From positions 23,040,037 to 23,104,036 of the forward strand of contig BSYO01000004.1 in NCBI GenBank assembly GCA_033239525.1: DNA of 64,000 nt, in the 5' to 3' direction. This document shows positions 11,477 to 24,847 of the stretch, piece after piece. The translations under genes and the position numbers were made by a program. Below the pieces are notes generated by a model that was not told where the DNA came from, ran no database searches, and worked only from the letters and a program-made list of their open reading frames with translations. This DNA is from Nepenthes gracilis (Eukaryota > Streptophyta > Magnoliopsida > Caryophyllales > Nepenthaceae). Every line of letters starts with the position of its first letter. Position 1 is the stretch's first letter.

Positions 11477-13250
11477 TGACGGAAACTCAAATATCATCCA
11501 TCCTTCTTGAATCGTTACGAATTCCAGGTTCTTTGAATTCTTTTGTTATCGAGAGATTAAAAAATGCATTTGTGCAGGATTGCGGTGATAGGATTGAACA
11601 GTTGGGGGTAGGGGATCTGTTTTACTGGATTGACGTTTCTTGGAAGAAATAGGATTCCTTTGGCTTGATGATGAAGTTTTAGCCATCTCCTGATTTGGGT
11701 TCTGCCTTGTCTTGCTGGAAATGGGTAAAAACTTGATTTGTATTTTGGTTCATAATATTCTCTGAACTTTATGTTAAGTTGATTATTGTTTTGTTTACGT
11801 GACCCATAGGCATTCCTACTTACAGAAGATATTTTCTCTCAATATGATGTATCCTTCTATGTATTCTTTTTTCATTCATCAAGCTGACCTGAATGAATGG
11901 GAGTGAGATAAATCCTGAGGGAAGCATGCTGATTCTGTTCGTTGTTGTTTCTTCTTCACAGTTGAAACAACTAATTCTAAATTGTTTTGTAGTTTCAAAG
12001 GGTTTTCCGCAATTTTCTCAGAATGTGATTATGTCAATCAGTTTTTCGCTTCTGCAGAAGCTGAGATGAGCTTTAAAAGGATTTTAGCTGAAGCTGTAAC
12101 TCACAGCTTCTCATTGCAGCTGATTTAGGTAGCTCCATGGCGGCCTAATGTACCAGACTTTCTGCAATGTGCATTCTTTAAGGTGTCAGAAGTAGATGAT
12201 CTTCCTTTTGTAACGTAAAGAGTTATTTCTGCAGCTTAACTATTACGAAGCCAATTCAAGATGCTGAAACATGAAATCAACAAAATGTTCTTCATGAAGA
12301 AAATTCTCCTTTACTACTCTGCAATAAGTTGGAAGAGATCTAAAACAACCAATAAATGACAGTTCTGCAATCCATGGTCTATGACATGGTCATCGATGAA
12401 CTAGCACAATTGCTCCATCTGTGTGATCTGATCCATCATGTCTAATGCATCATATTTTGAAACTTTTCCATCGGTATGCTCATTTATAATTATCTGCTCC
12501 TTAATTCCATGTCTAGTTCTTCCGACTATGTGATTTTGTGAACTCTCCCGTGTATTTTGAGCATAGTTACTGGGACCCTCAATTTCCCATCTGTATAACG
12601 TGGTAATCAACGATGACCTATTGTGAAAAAGGGTACTCATCTACGTACCCCTGGCTAAATCAAACGCACCTCACTGAGGACTTGGGAACTCTGATTTTGA
12701 GAATCATTTGCGCGTTGACAAAGATTATAGACTTTGGATATTCGTTTATGAAAAGCATTATGTGAAGTTTTTCTTTCTCCCATGCGGACGCTGATACAAG
12801 AATTCCTCTATCCTTTATGGATTATTATTCTTTCACTCACTCTTTCATAGATTGGTCTTATTGGAGGAAGAATGTGTCATTAGAAAATTTGGTAGACTTT
12901 ATGTTTTCATTGATCCACATGGTTAGGTGTCGAAACCACATCTGTGCACGGAAGTTTTTGTTGTTGGTGTTATGTGTTCTTGAGCATCATTCGATTATAT
13001 TTGCAATTGGGAGCAGATTAAAGAAAAGACAGCTTCATATATGAAATTCTAGCTATATGCGGGATTTGAAAATGGTTGGATCACTTTTTGATCTATTATA
13101 CTTGATCTTCTTACCTTCTATTGTATAACAGGTTGTTTTCGGACGTAAACTCGGTTTCATCCAAGCTGGAAGGTTATAATTTCATTATAAAAGATGTTTT
13201 AAAAAACTTTTAATATATTGTCATAATTTTAATCGTTCAGGTTACAAGCA
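11477..13250. other. 3' flank of the proline-rich gene, no confident gene
   Basis: The first few hundred bases look like a 3' UTR; CAG/GTTCTTTG at 11528 and TTTGTGCAG ending at 11577 could bound a tiny UTR intron. Base composition stays moderate to about 13200, unlike the AT-rich intergenic DNA beyond. Frames at 12401-12640 (minus, 79 codons) and 12817-13044 (plus, 75 codons) show no known family. This may be decayed gene sequence. Confidence 0.35.
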
Positions 13251-14760
13251 TGATAAAAGATAGAAAAAATAGGTAGACTCTAGCAGAGTTACTATTTAGC
13301 CAATGTGATAATTTAGATTAGGGGTGGGGATGATGTATTTTGTTATTCCCCGAGACAATTGAGTATCTTATTCTCGATGTAGGACCTGTTTTAAGCGTAT
13401 TGTGTGAAAAATTGTATGATGAGTGATGTTGAATAATTGACTTGTTCCGTATCTACTATTATAAATTAATAGAAATTTATAGATTTTTAAAGGACGACTA
13501 ATTAATCAACATCTAATATATGATATGATCCCTAAGTTCTCTTGCCTTATGCAGTGTCATTATCATAATTTAATTATATTTTAAAATAGTTTAATAAATT
13601 ATGTTGAAATCAATATATTATTATATTATATATGTACATTTATTACTATGACATAGTATTATTATTATATATTATTGCGATCCAAATTCAGATTTTTGTT
13701 CAGTTTATAAAGTTAAGAGTATGATTTTTTTGATAAGGTAGATCTAATGTTAGTCTGATTTTTAAATTTTTTAATTTGAAGTCTACGCAATACAAATAAA
13801 TATAAGGTGAAAGGATACACGAAAGTCATCTTTGATATATTTTTCGACGCTTAAATCAATAATTTTTTTTATAGAAATAAAGAAAGGAGGAAGATGCTAG
13901 ATTATGCTAATGCATGTATGGTAAATTTAAGGGGAATGTATTTTAGACAAAGAGAAATGCGCTTAGGAGAAAAGCGTCTTCTCTTTATTATTAGCTTTTG
14001 CCCTCTCCTCTTACCAAGGGTGGGGTTATTTATTGAATTGGAGAATGATTAACTTGTCATTATCCACTGAAAACCGTCAATGAAACCACTTGGGTAAAAT
14101 GAGAGAGTTGGTAGTGCCATTTTGACCAGTTATTAAATTTTATTTATACAGGTTAAATTAAGAAGGCTTCTAGAATTGGGCCGTCAAATCCAATACTCTG
14201 TTTTGGGCTGTTTGGATGTATTAGATTGTAGCCTAATTCCAAATGAGTCATTTATGCAATCGGGCTCTTGGATTGGGCCGGACCCATCACATATATATTT
14301 AATTATTTTTTAAAAGAAAGACTTACTAAATATTTATTTATAATTATCAGTGAACTTATATACTTAATAGTATATTATCTAAACTACATAAACTATTACT
14401 ACAAAAACTATCTTCATATAATATTTATACTCTATAATAACATACAATATATTTATACCGATATCTTATAGCATGAAATTTATCATTACGTAAAAGCTCA
14501 TTACTTAACTATTAATCTGAAAATAAAAAAAAATGAGTTAAATACTTAATAAATAATTTTTTAATTAGGAGAATAGTCATTATGGATAATAATATCATGT
14601 AAGCATTCAATATATAATGATTAAAAATATTATACAATTTAAAGATATATTTTATCAAAAGCGATTTTATAAAAAAAAAATTATAAGAATTATATATCTA
14701 TCACTATGAAACTAATACCAATTACATATTAGTTGGATAAATCATCTTATATGTAAATTA
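13251..14760. other. AT-rich sequence up to the assembly gap
   Basis: Nothing gene-like is seen. The expected downstream exons of the RSH gene (synthetase and regulatory domains) are not recognisable here on the minus strand, although the gene points this way across the gap. Confidence 0.6.
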
Positions 14761-14860
14761 NNNNNNNNNNNNNNNNNNNNNNNNNNNNNNNNNNNNNNNN
14801 NNNNNNNNNNNNNNNNNNNNNNNNNNNNNNNNNNNNNNNNNNNNNNNNNNNNNNNNNNNN
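14761..14860. other. Assembly gap, exactly 100 N
   Basis: A run of exactly 100 N, the conventional length for a scaffold join of unknown size. It interrupts exon 3 of the RSH gene within a codon-complete stretch. Confidence 0.98.
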
Positions 14861-16945
14861 TGCCCTTGCATCAGCCATGGCAAGAAACATGGTGTGCAGC
14901 CGATCTGCTTCAGCGGTTTTAGTTGCTGTGTTATTCTCGCGTGCTAGCTTGCTCAAGTGGCTCAATTTAGACACCTATATCAACCAGGTAGAACTGAAAA
15001 TTAACTCGTGAAACTGATGGCTTCATATCTCCACTCAATTACAACAGAAAATTAAACGCCAAAGTAGAATTATAAGAAGCTATCAGTTAATAGATTTAGT
15101 GTAATCTCATCATACCCTAGGCGATCAAGCCAAAATAATCAATCACAGAAAATTCACATAGAATGTGAGCATGTAGGAATGTTTAGGTTGCTAAAGACAT
15201 AAACAAACAACAGATAAAACATTACGTTAACATTCCAGCAATTTGTGTATTTCCATTTAAGTTTTATTTTATTTTTTGAAAGCCAGGGTGCATTTTAGTT
15301 TCAATCTCAACTCAACTAATCATAAAAAGTGTACTCCAGAATGATAAAACAGATTAGAGTAGTAAAAACGATAAAGGCCTTATAATTTCAGACAACAGAT
15401 CACGCTGGCATCAACGAAGCGGATAAATCTTAATGTCCATTCTTGAAACCAATCTAGTACAGTAGGAAATTCTCTGAGAAAGCAGCCCAGAAAAAATGAC
15501 ACACTGTCCAATCCCAAATTCAATTTGGTCCAAATTTTTGAATGTAATTAAGATATCGATTCAATTAGCCAAAAGAACACAGTTGCCACCATGGTGAACA
15601 ACCATGTAAAATTAGTGATTCCATCATGGATTATGGGTTCAATAGGAAAAAAAAAACGAGAAATAGCCAATTGATCAAGCATGTTGTTGAAATATTAAAT
15701 TAATAACAACCAACATAATGTTTCCCTTGTTTCTGAGTATTAAAACAGTATTAGTCAAATCAACAGCTTCAAAACATATGCCTTCATTCTGTCTATGTAT
15801 TTAACCCGTATTCAGAAAAATAAATCGTGGAAATGTAGAATCTAGAGAAATTAAAGCCACAGGCAGGAGCAAACAGCAAGAAGCACACCAATGAATTACA
15901 ATTTACAAACAAGAAGTTATGAAATGCACATGTCTCTTACCCCTTCAACAAGATCAGCAACCCCAGCTCCAAACATCCTACAAATATATTCATAACTCAC
16001 AAATGAATCATCAATGGTGTCATGAAGTAGCCCAGCGGCGACTACGGTAGAATTTGCTCCAATCATGGCGAGCAACACTGCTGTTTCCACACAATGTTGC
16101 AAATATGGATCACCACTCGCCCTCATCTACACACGAAGCCAAAAATCAACTTCGCATTCCAACAAAAATCAAAATGGGAAAACAGCGTAATTACCATTCA
16201 ACATCCAAAACAGAAGCCATACCTGTCCTCTGTGTGCCTTTTCAGCCTCATAGAAAGCTTTCAACACAATTTCATCACAGAATATTGTATGCCTCAATTG
16301 CGCAGCCGCCAGCAAATCTTTCACATACGACTCTGAAGGAACGTTAACCATGTAATTATCTTCCATATTAAATGTCAGCTCATCTACAAGTACTGATGAG
16401 GAGTCCATATCAAGCGAACAACTATTCTTCCGAAAGCTCGAAGAAACGTAATCCGAAGACGATCCTATTGTGTTACCTACAAAACTATTGAGTAACGCAT
16501 TCGGAGTGTTAATCGGAAACGGCCCCTCCCCTACTTTAGTACGCATTGGAGGGCTTCTAGATCCGGCGACACTAATATGACCGGAAACCGGGCCCTGAAA
16601 CACCGAGACAGGGCTCTGATCACGCTTTATTGAAGAATTCATCGGAGAACAATATAAATAGCGAGAAAAACTACTGAAATTGTTATATTCTTCAGTTTTC
16701 TCTGGCCAAAAAGAACCCAATTCTTCGCCGGAATAGCTGGAATATGAAGGGTGCTTCGAGAAAAGGCGTGAGAGGCCTCCTACAATCGATTTCTTAGAAG
16801 TAGACGCCGAGGATGACGATGATGAGGAGGATCTTCCATTGATATCCATATCGTAGGAGGCGTGCGAGTTGACGGTGCATGGATGTGGCGTTGAGCAAGC
16901 GGTGCTCGGCGGACTCGCGTACAAGGCTATTGTCGGAATCGCCAT
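14861..16945 (-). CDS. RelA/SpoT homologue, RSH2/3-like, 5' part only
   Basis: RSH enzymes make and/or hydrolyse (p)ppGpp; plant RSH proteins act in the chloroplast stringent response (established knowledge). Three exons are visible. Exon 1 is 16945-16223 (241 codons; start [13 protein letters not shown], a Ser-rich tract near residues 39-48, N-terminal region typical of a transit peptide). Exon 2 is 16126-15941 (62 codons). Exon 3 is 14974 to the gap (38 codons so far). Splice sites are CAG/GTATGG, GTGTAG/ATGAGG, GGG/GTAAGA and ATATAG/GTGTCT, all in frame. Exon 2 holds the HD hydrolase core: YLQHCVETA with H252 and LLHDTIDD with H276-D277. Exon 3 gives [14 protein letters not shown] and [15 protein letters not shown]. 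The (p)ppGpp synthetase domain and C-terminus are absent because the sequence enters the N gap. Assignment to RSH2/3 over RSH1 rests on the N-terminus and is less certain. Confidence 0.9.
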
Positions 16946-17560
16946 GGCTGATCGAAATAAATCGGGGCTTCAAAGAGATCAGATCATCTACTATCTCCAA
17001 AAACAAACAGATACTGTGGGTGCTTTCAGCGTTTCCGTCGGTAATAGAGGGAAATGCTTGAAACTGATTGGATGACTCAAATTTCCTCCGGAAAGATAAT
17101 TGCTTCCATAGCTAAGGAATTATACACAGATCTCCAACTAACATAAATAATTGAATAAGAAAGTAAGCCCGCGGGGAAGAGAGACGTGTAAGAAAAGAAA
17201 TCAGGGTGCATTTTTATGATTTTACATACAGAATCTGACCATGGTTTTCACCTATGACAAATTTATCGGTGAAAAAGGCCTCAATTGTGTGAATGATGAT
17301 GTGATGAAGAACGATCAAGAATGCGTTAAAAACAAGCCCTAACCCTAGTTTTTCACGTGAGAAAGGAATGAAAGAGATGACTTTGTGGGGAATTTGCTTT
17401 CGATTGCCGCTGCTTCCCCGGAAAATTGAATTCTTTTCTTCGTCCGTTCTTTTTTCTCTTTCTTCTTATAGCTCAGCAGTCGGCGAGGAGATATTTAGGA
17501 AGGCCGTAATAGGCTATTTTTTATTTTTAGTAATTGGCCGTAAAAGACTTGCCGCCGAAA
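16946..17560 (-). promoter_or_regulatory. RSH 5' UTR and promoter region
   Basis: Sequence upstream of the RSH start codon with moderate GC. It contains a telomere-box-like CCCTAACCCTAG at about 17337-17348, a motif frequent in plant promoters of growth and organelle-related genes. Open frames on the plus strand here (for example 17368-17709) look incidental; the latter runs into a microsatellite. Confidence 0.45.
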
Positions 17561-17617
17561 TAACAAACGAACAAGTGTCCCTCTCGGTTCTTTTGGATAG
17601 ATTTGCAAACATTTACG

Positions 17618-17620
17618 TAG

Positions 17621-17652
<32 letters not shown>

Positions 17653-17690
17653 TTATTTATTTATTTATTTATTTATATTTATATATATTT
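17618..17690. repeat. (AT)n and (ATTT)n microsatellite
   Basis: An (AT)n tract of roughly 30 bases is followed directly by ATTT tetranucleotide repeats and further AT-rich sequence. Confidence 0.9.
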
Positions 17691-17699
17691 TAAAAAAAG

Positions 17700-20600
17700 A
17701 GAGAGATAGAAAATAATTTTTGTAATTTTTATGTAATGATAATTGTGTAATATGTTTTTTTTAGGAACATAAGATAATTTAAATTTTAAAAATAATAATA
17801 ATTATAATTATATAAATAAATTAAATTAAAAGGTATTAATCTCTTATTTAAAAAAAATTTATATATATAAGTAGTCTAAATTAAAAGATAATATTGTCTA
17901 ATTTAGAACTGATATAATATCATTAATAAGAAAAAATATTATATCATTAATATCTCCTCATATTCAAGATGATTTGAAAAATATCAATTTGAGTTTGAAA
18001 ATTAGATTAATGTAGATAAATTTTGTAAAGATATCAATTAATTGATAAGTTAGGAAAATCGAGAATAGTCGAAGGTTGTGTTATTTGAGTGATAGCGTAT
18101 AAAATGACAACCAATCTCGGTATATTTCATACATTCATGAAACATATTATTGTCATTAATTTAAATAGTATATTAATTATTATTATAAATAAGAATATTA
18201 TTGGATTGAGGAATACTAATATATTATAAAAAGCAATGAAACCAGAGAAGATTAGATGTATATTGTCAAAAATGTGATATTTAGCTTCATTATTAGAATG
18301 GATAATGTAAAATGCAAGTTTTAATTTTTAAATTTTATCAACATTAATTAAGTTAATAATAGTAAATTGAGGTCAATTGAAGAAAGAATAGGTTAAAAGT
18401 CAAAGTTAAATTGAATCATATCGAATTGATGAATGTCTGACCAACCCCCGACATGCGCCTGTGCATATTTTGAACAGGGAGGTCACACATGATAGACATT
18501 TGATTGGAGCTCGAGCATGCTTTTCTGTATACTTGTACTCGATGCATACCTAAAGAAAATGCCCAAGCTCACTTTCCAATTTGATCAATACTCAATGCGC
18601 ATCTAAATGGCACTCGTATGCTACTCAGTTTGACTATGGCGTCTGATGCACGCTCGAACGCCACTTTTTTATAAATAGTATGTCTGGTTGAATTTCGGTT
18701 ATTTTTTACACAGATTTGAGATAAGTGAGAGAAATATATGAGGAGAGGGGAAGTTAGAGAAGGTAAATTAAAACGATTTAAAGTAATATTTCAGTAATGT
18801 TCAAATAAAGGTAAATGCATTCTAAATTTTTTTTTCTTTGTTACTATTCTTTTATCACGTATTTAAGTATTTTTTATTTTAAATATTCATATATAATATA
18901 ATTTTATAATTAAAATATTTATATTTAACATACATATAAAATTCTCCCCATTCTTTTGTAAAAATATATAAAATTTATATCTAAATTTATGTACATTATA
19001 GTATTCAACTATTTTATATAATTGTCTCTCTTGTATGTTCTATATTTATAATGTAATGCTATTTTATATTTGATTTTCGTTTATAAAGTTCCTGCATGTT
19101 TAAATTTGTTAAAAATATACTTTATATATTCTAAAAATTTAATAAAATTTTCATACATTTCAGCTAATAAAGATGTAATTATTGAAATATTTCAAGGTTG
19201 TTAATTTTTCTATAAAAATGTACTAATTATTGTACATTTCATAAAATAGTTTTTATATGCTTTAAATATTCACATGTTTAAATTTTTACACAATTTTTAT
19301 ACAATATATGTTAAAAATTGATAGAATTTTAAAAAATAAAATTCTATAATATGTGAAAATTAAAAATATTTTTTTCAAAAATAAAAAATAATATAAGAAC
19401 TATGAGGAATTAAATATATTTTTTCATAGTATTGGAATATTATAATAAATTCAGTGGGTGGTATATTATGGCATACTTAATATATTATAGTGGTAATAGA
19501 GGTTTGAACCTATCATATGTAAGTAAAAGTGACGTTTGGCCTCATTTATAAGATTATTTATATAATGGTCCACCAGTGAGTCTTAAATAGTAACACACGG
19601 TCATTAATTATGTAAAAATAAATAAAATTCAGATTTTGATTAGACGCTTATTTGGTCAATAAGGCCCTATTGGCTATTCATCCCAAAGAATTTTATATTT
19701 AGGTATAGATTATATGATATGAATTTAAATAAGAATATAAATAGAAATTTGATAAGTTGTACATGTTTATTATAAAAATTCATAGCATTGCACTTAAATT
19801 TGATTTATTCTTTCTTTTGATATATTTTAGAAAATATTATATGTTTAATTATAAAATTATATACATTATTGAGTTTCTAAGTCATTCATATTTTTGTATT
19901 TTACTAGTCCTTTCAAATGAAATGTTCGAATACTTGTAAGATATTTTGGATTGAATGAATAACTGATCGAAGTAGTTAGAATTGATATTTTGAAATATTT
20001 GATATTTTTATTTAATTTCTAAATAATAGTTTAATATTTATGTTAATCAGACAACAATTTTGTATAAGAGATAATATGTTATCATAGATGTAATTTATGA
20101 TATTTTTGACTTGTGGTATCATGAAACTTGATTCATCTGACAACTTGTTAGTTGAGGTTTTTAGTTTTCAATTGAATTAATTACTTTAATATTATTTAGA
20201 TTAAATATGATTCATCATATAAAATTTGACATCACAGTTTGGTTGGTATCAGAGTCACGTGATGACGTAACATTTTGGATCCTATATTCAAATTATAATA
20301 TTTTATTTCATTCGGTTGAAATATCGATGTACAATTCACGTCTACAGTTAATTAGATTGCCAATTAAATAATTATTAATGTCAATAATTATTAATGATAT
20401 GATTAAATTTTGAAACATAACAGATAACAATGGTTTGTTTTTACTAGGCCAAGAGATGATAAATTATCTTATAGCTAGAGAAAATTGGTAATAGATCACT
20501 AATTAGAATAGTCGTCTGTTCAATTAGTATTAAAATATCTTCACAACTCTAACGAAGAGTCAAAAAAACTAAGACTCATAGTGTCTTTGGCATAGCAAAA

Positions 20601-22730
20601 ATGTGAATGACATTTGTATAGTGAACTCAATATTAATACAAAAAATAATATTAAGACATAAATTATAAATAAAAATTAATAAAAATAATATAAATATATT
20701 GGTACTACACTAATATTACTTATTATACTATATGAGAGTAGAGATTAGAGAGAGTTGTATGGTGTAGTATGAGAGGAATGAGGTATTTATAATTTTTTAT
20801 TTAATAATAATTAATTTTTAAAATAAGTATAACGATTATCAAATTATTTTCTTCCGATATTCTCTCAATTTCTTCTGCATCCAACACATTGCCCATGTGA
20901 CCTTTGATATATAAATATATATAATTATTAGGTTATGATATATACTGCGCGCTAACAAGGTATACGAGTTCGTTTAATCCTGTCTAATATGTGTTGGATT
21001 ATAATATGTATTATTTAATATTATTTATTATGAGATATTTTGTGCCACATATAACATCTCAAAATTTATTAAATAACTTTAGTATCAAATATATAATAGA
21101 TAGATAACGATTGATAAGATCCCTCCCCTTCATTCAACATTAATAAAATTAATAATCAAAGGCCACAAATTCAGCAAATTCAGGGACTTGAGAGGGGTAT
21201 TATGGATAATTTGAGTAGATTCAACGAATTCATTTTGATGTCCCTCTCTCTCGATGAACTCAGGAAGGAGCGCCTCGAAAAGGACAGCACGTGCTAGAAA
21301 ATTATGACACGTCACTAGCACGTTGCAGCGCTGAGCAGCTACCTATGCCACGTGCTCAATGACGGAGATGGACACGTGTATCTCGTTTGCGAAATATAGT
21401 CTAATATTTTAAAATTTTTATTAAACGTTTCTGTTCGGTTATTGTAATTCATTCTATATATAATTTATTAATATTTATAAAATATAAAAATTAAACTAGA
21501 TAGTATTTGTAATAAATATATTACTAAGACTCACTAATAAATTAAAAATTACACATTTCTCATATTTTTTTTACCTATAACTAAAATTCATAATTTGATA
21601 AAACTTTGAGTTAATTTGGTTATATTTAAACTTTAACATAAATTGAAATATTTTTCATCTAAAATTAAATTCTAAAATTTTAAAATATTAGTATAATTTT
21701 GTTGTCAATTAAGTCAATAGTGTACACTTATCAATGGATATTTAAATTATAACTTATTAAACATATTCAGTAAATAAAAAATACAAAATATTACTTTTAA
21801 CTATCAATAAAGGAAATTTACATGCTAATTAAAATCCAATTACACCTCTAAATATCAAACAATTAGAAATAAAAATTTACATTATATATGATAAAATAAA
21901 ATATAAAAGTTATTGCGTATGGCTCAATATGGGCTAATCCAACTCGAAGTTGAATAATGATTTAAGCATCAATGGCCCACAAATAAAAGTACAGAATCGA
22001 TCAGAACACTTGAATGACGGTTCAACAATGTATTAAGTGAGGTATTAAAATTTGACGAACGATTTTGACCAACTTACTGATAGTAACATACTAGTAAATG
22101 ATCTGATTTAAAAATGGACAAAATAATACTTATATTAACAAAAAAACAATTTTTAAATAAATTTAAAGGGCTATTGTATTCCATGAGTAATGTTTTTCAT
22201 TTAATGTCATAAAAACCTTCAAATACATGTAATATTTTTGTGTTAATCAGTCAGTTAGGTTTTCAATTATAAATACAAAGCCTCCTAGATCAAAGAGGAG
22301 GAGTTCGACTACGATAACTAAAAGACACTAAGTGGAGAGTGCATTCGAACAAACAGAATCAAGTCTTCCCAACTCACACTCAGTTCATTTATTTTTTAAA
22401 TCACGGTTTTATTCTATATATTTTTATCTTCTTAAAAAAAAGATTGACTTAGATAATAAAAGATATATTAGAAAGAGAATCACGTATATTTTTAACATCT
22501 CGTTTAGTTTGTTGTGGTGTATGAGATAAAGATTTTTAATTACGAAGATTGGATCCACTACTACTTGAACCAATCAAATTATTCAACAGGGTCTTTAATT
22601 TGTATAATATTTTAAGTCTTTGAAACACATCACAAGTTGATGTTTATATCAAAATATGCAAATATTTGTGTATATTATATAAAAATATTATATCAATTTA
22701 GATTTGATCAAACCAAATATAATATGAACA
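17700..22730. other. AT-rich intergenic sequence with retroelement traces
   Basis: No gene is supported. TGGTATCAGAG at 20244-20254 matches the initiator-methionine tRNA primer-binding site of LTR retroelements, but no clear LTR end directly abuts it. A GC-richer stretch at about 18430-18680 may be another repeat fragment. A block of ACGT-core sites at 21288-21378 is listed separately. Confidence 0.45.
21288..21378. promoter_or_regulatory. Cluster of G-box / ACGT-core sites
   Basis: Within 91 bases there are three perfect CACGTG boxes (21288-21293, 21349-21354, 21373-21378) plus CACGTC at 21308 and CACGTT at 21319. bZIP and bHLH factors bind such cores (established knowledge). No gene start is recognised next to the cluster, so function is unproven; it could belong to a repeat. 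Confidence 0.45.
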
Positions 22731-22740
22731 ATTTATATTT

Positions 22741-22990
22741 AATTGTATGTAATTTGATTTTTGTAGCCGCTGGTTTTGACGGCCACAGCGCCGCCGTGGT
22801 GGGCTGGTCGTAGCCGTCGTAAGTCTGTTTGTATGCGCTCATGGTCATGGCCGTCGCACTCTGTGCATGGGCCGGTTGGAGTGATTGGAACTCGATATTG
22901 TCTTCTATATCTCCGCCATTCTTGGAGGTTTGCGTTACTTTCAACGGCTGCGTTCCGTCGGCGGCTGCGAAGGTGTTTCGTACACTTCTT
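22741..22990. other. GC-rich island A, unit 1, unidentified
   Basis: A CpG-rich block in an AT-rich setting, almost identical to 29401-29650. It is open in several frames on both strands. One minus frame carries MKVTQTSKNGGDIEDNIEF; one plus frame reads as hydrophobic, starting MYALMVMAVALCAWAG. CACCTTCGCAG/CCGCC would be a good minus-strand splice acceptor. I do not recognise the protein. It may be a captured exon. Confidence 0.3.
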
Positions 22991-23591
22991 CATTTACAAT
23001 ATTTTTTAAACAACAATCCGAATTTCAAAAAATAATATTTTAAATATTTTATTTTAAAAATTAAATAAAATTTCATTTAGAAGTTATATACTGATTTATA
23101 TATAAATTTTATTTTTTATAATTTATTAAACAATACATGTGTAGTTTGTAATTTTTAAAGAATCCATTTTAATTAATTAAATAAACGTATTTGATAGATG
23201 TCAGTATTCAAAGATTTTTTTTTTGCTAGGTTTCAACAAAATTCAGGAACCATTTTCTCTCATTTTAATTATTAAATTTTAAAAAATTTAATTACTAAAA
23301 TTTAATTATTAAATAATATTATGTTATGTTTAAATATTTTCAATATATTGTTATTATATTAATATTATTACTGATCACTGTGTGATATATATATAATATA
23401 TAAAATTAAACAAATAAGTTTTAGGCAAATCAACTATAAAACCATATAAATCCCTCAAATTAGGCTAACTCATATACTAATAGCTAAATCATTTACTTAT
23501 AAAAAAATGGTCAAAATATTTTATTTCAACTAATTATTTGTTTTATTTGATGAAAATTCAAATTATAATATATAAATTAGTTATAAATTAT

Positions 23592-23860
23592 TTTTTAACT
23601 TACACAAAATCGATTTGTATCCATCCTGACCGTCCGTGGTGCCAAATACGGCTATAACGCATGAATAGTCAGCGCGGATGGAGAAGTCATTCACGTGCGT
23701 GGAGGTGTGAAGCCGGTTGCGTTGCGTAGCGTAGCCGTAGACTGCATACCGAGCCTTGGCAAGAAACGTGCAAGCATTCGCTAACCACGTGAACAAATGG
23801 AACCGTAGCCAATCGCCACAAGCCATGTCATGCCCCCCTGTTCGTATGGATTGGAATCAT
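23592..23860 (-). other. GC-rich island B, unit 1, possible exon
   Basis: A second GC-rich block, paired with island A across about 600 bases of AT-rich, intron-like sequence. The minus-strand frame reads WLANACTFLAKARYAVYGYA and ends at TTGT/GTAAGT, a consensus donor. In unit 2 a 2-base difference near the 5' side shifts the upstream frame, and the 3' end differs by a net 3 bases. No family is recognised. A degraded two-exon gene fragment is possible but unproven. Confidence 0.3.
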
Positions 23861-24503
23861 TTATTCTCTGATCTACATAATTTAATTGAAAAAAATTTAA
23901 CAATCTAAATTTATATATTAAATAATATTATTTAAATAATTATTTTTACTAAATTTTTTATACATTAAATTTAATATTTAATAAATGAAAATGATATAGA
24001 AAAATTAAAAATATAATTATCTTTAATTTTTTTAAATATTACTCATTGAATTTTGATTCAATAAAAAATACTATTTATATACCTAATTATACCAATATTT
24101 AAAAGTAAGTATGATTCAAATCCTATTTTAATTTTTGCTCTGTTTATTATTATTTTTTACATCAAAAATAATAATTTTGGTATAATTGAGTATATAATTA
24201 AGTATATAAATAATATTATTATTGATTTAATAACTAAAATAAAGATGTAAGGTCTTACTTTTTTTAAAGAAAAGTAAAATTCCTAATACAATTTAATACG
24301 AGTTTGAAACTATGGTTTCTACTTCTCCTATAAAGTAGGACCTATTTATTCTTGGGAGCTTATTGGATCAAACTTTAATAGCAAAAATTTAAAAATAAAA
24401 AAATTAAATATAATATATTTTTAAATATTTTTATAGCATTAATATCCATTCAGTATCAAAAATAATATTTATAATAATAATAATTATTATTATTATTTAA
24501 ATT

Positions 24504-24689
24504 GTGTTACACAGCATTGAAACTATCGACAAAAATTTTGAACGGATCAAACTCTCATCTAACCAAGAAGGGCAATTCTTGGTCTCCATCATTCTTCGAA
24601 ATAGGGTGTACAAATTACACAATCAGAATGGCAGATTGATCTCTCAAACTTGGAATACCTTTCACCTCAAAAATATTATCAAGAATTGA
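24504..24689 (+). pseudogene. Ty3/gypsy integrase C-terminal remnant, unit 1
   Basis: The frame shows RNRVYKLHNQNGRLISQTWN followed by TFHLKNI. This matches the end of plant Ty3/gypsy Tat-lineage polyproteins, where a YKL..NG..I.RTWNA.HLK motif closes the integrase (family knowledge). The rest of pol is missing upstream. It fixes the element's orientation as plus, consistent with the polypurine tract at 27781. Confidence 0.65.
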
Positions 24690-24847
24690 ATGTACGAATA
24701 TATAATATTTGTATTATGAGGAGTGCTTGCAATTTTTATAATATTTTATTAATAAAATAATTATTTATTCATTCATATACTACCTTGCTCTTTCATAATA
24801 TTGTATAACCTAGGCTACCACTAAGTTACGCGAAATTCGTTCACCAG

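Noticed and set aside
14747..14974. Minus frame spanning the N gap
   Set aside because: The N run is not sequence. The apparent start codon is inside RSH exon 3, which begins at the splice acceptor.
17368..17709. 113-codon plus frame near the RSH promoter
   Set aside because: It ends in translated AT and ATTT repeats and has no recognisable domain.
20244..20254. Primer-binding-site word as proof of a retroelement
   Set aside because: TGGTATCAGAG is present, but no adjoining LTR end, partner LTR or coding motif was found, so no element is called.
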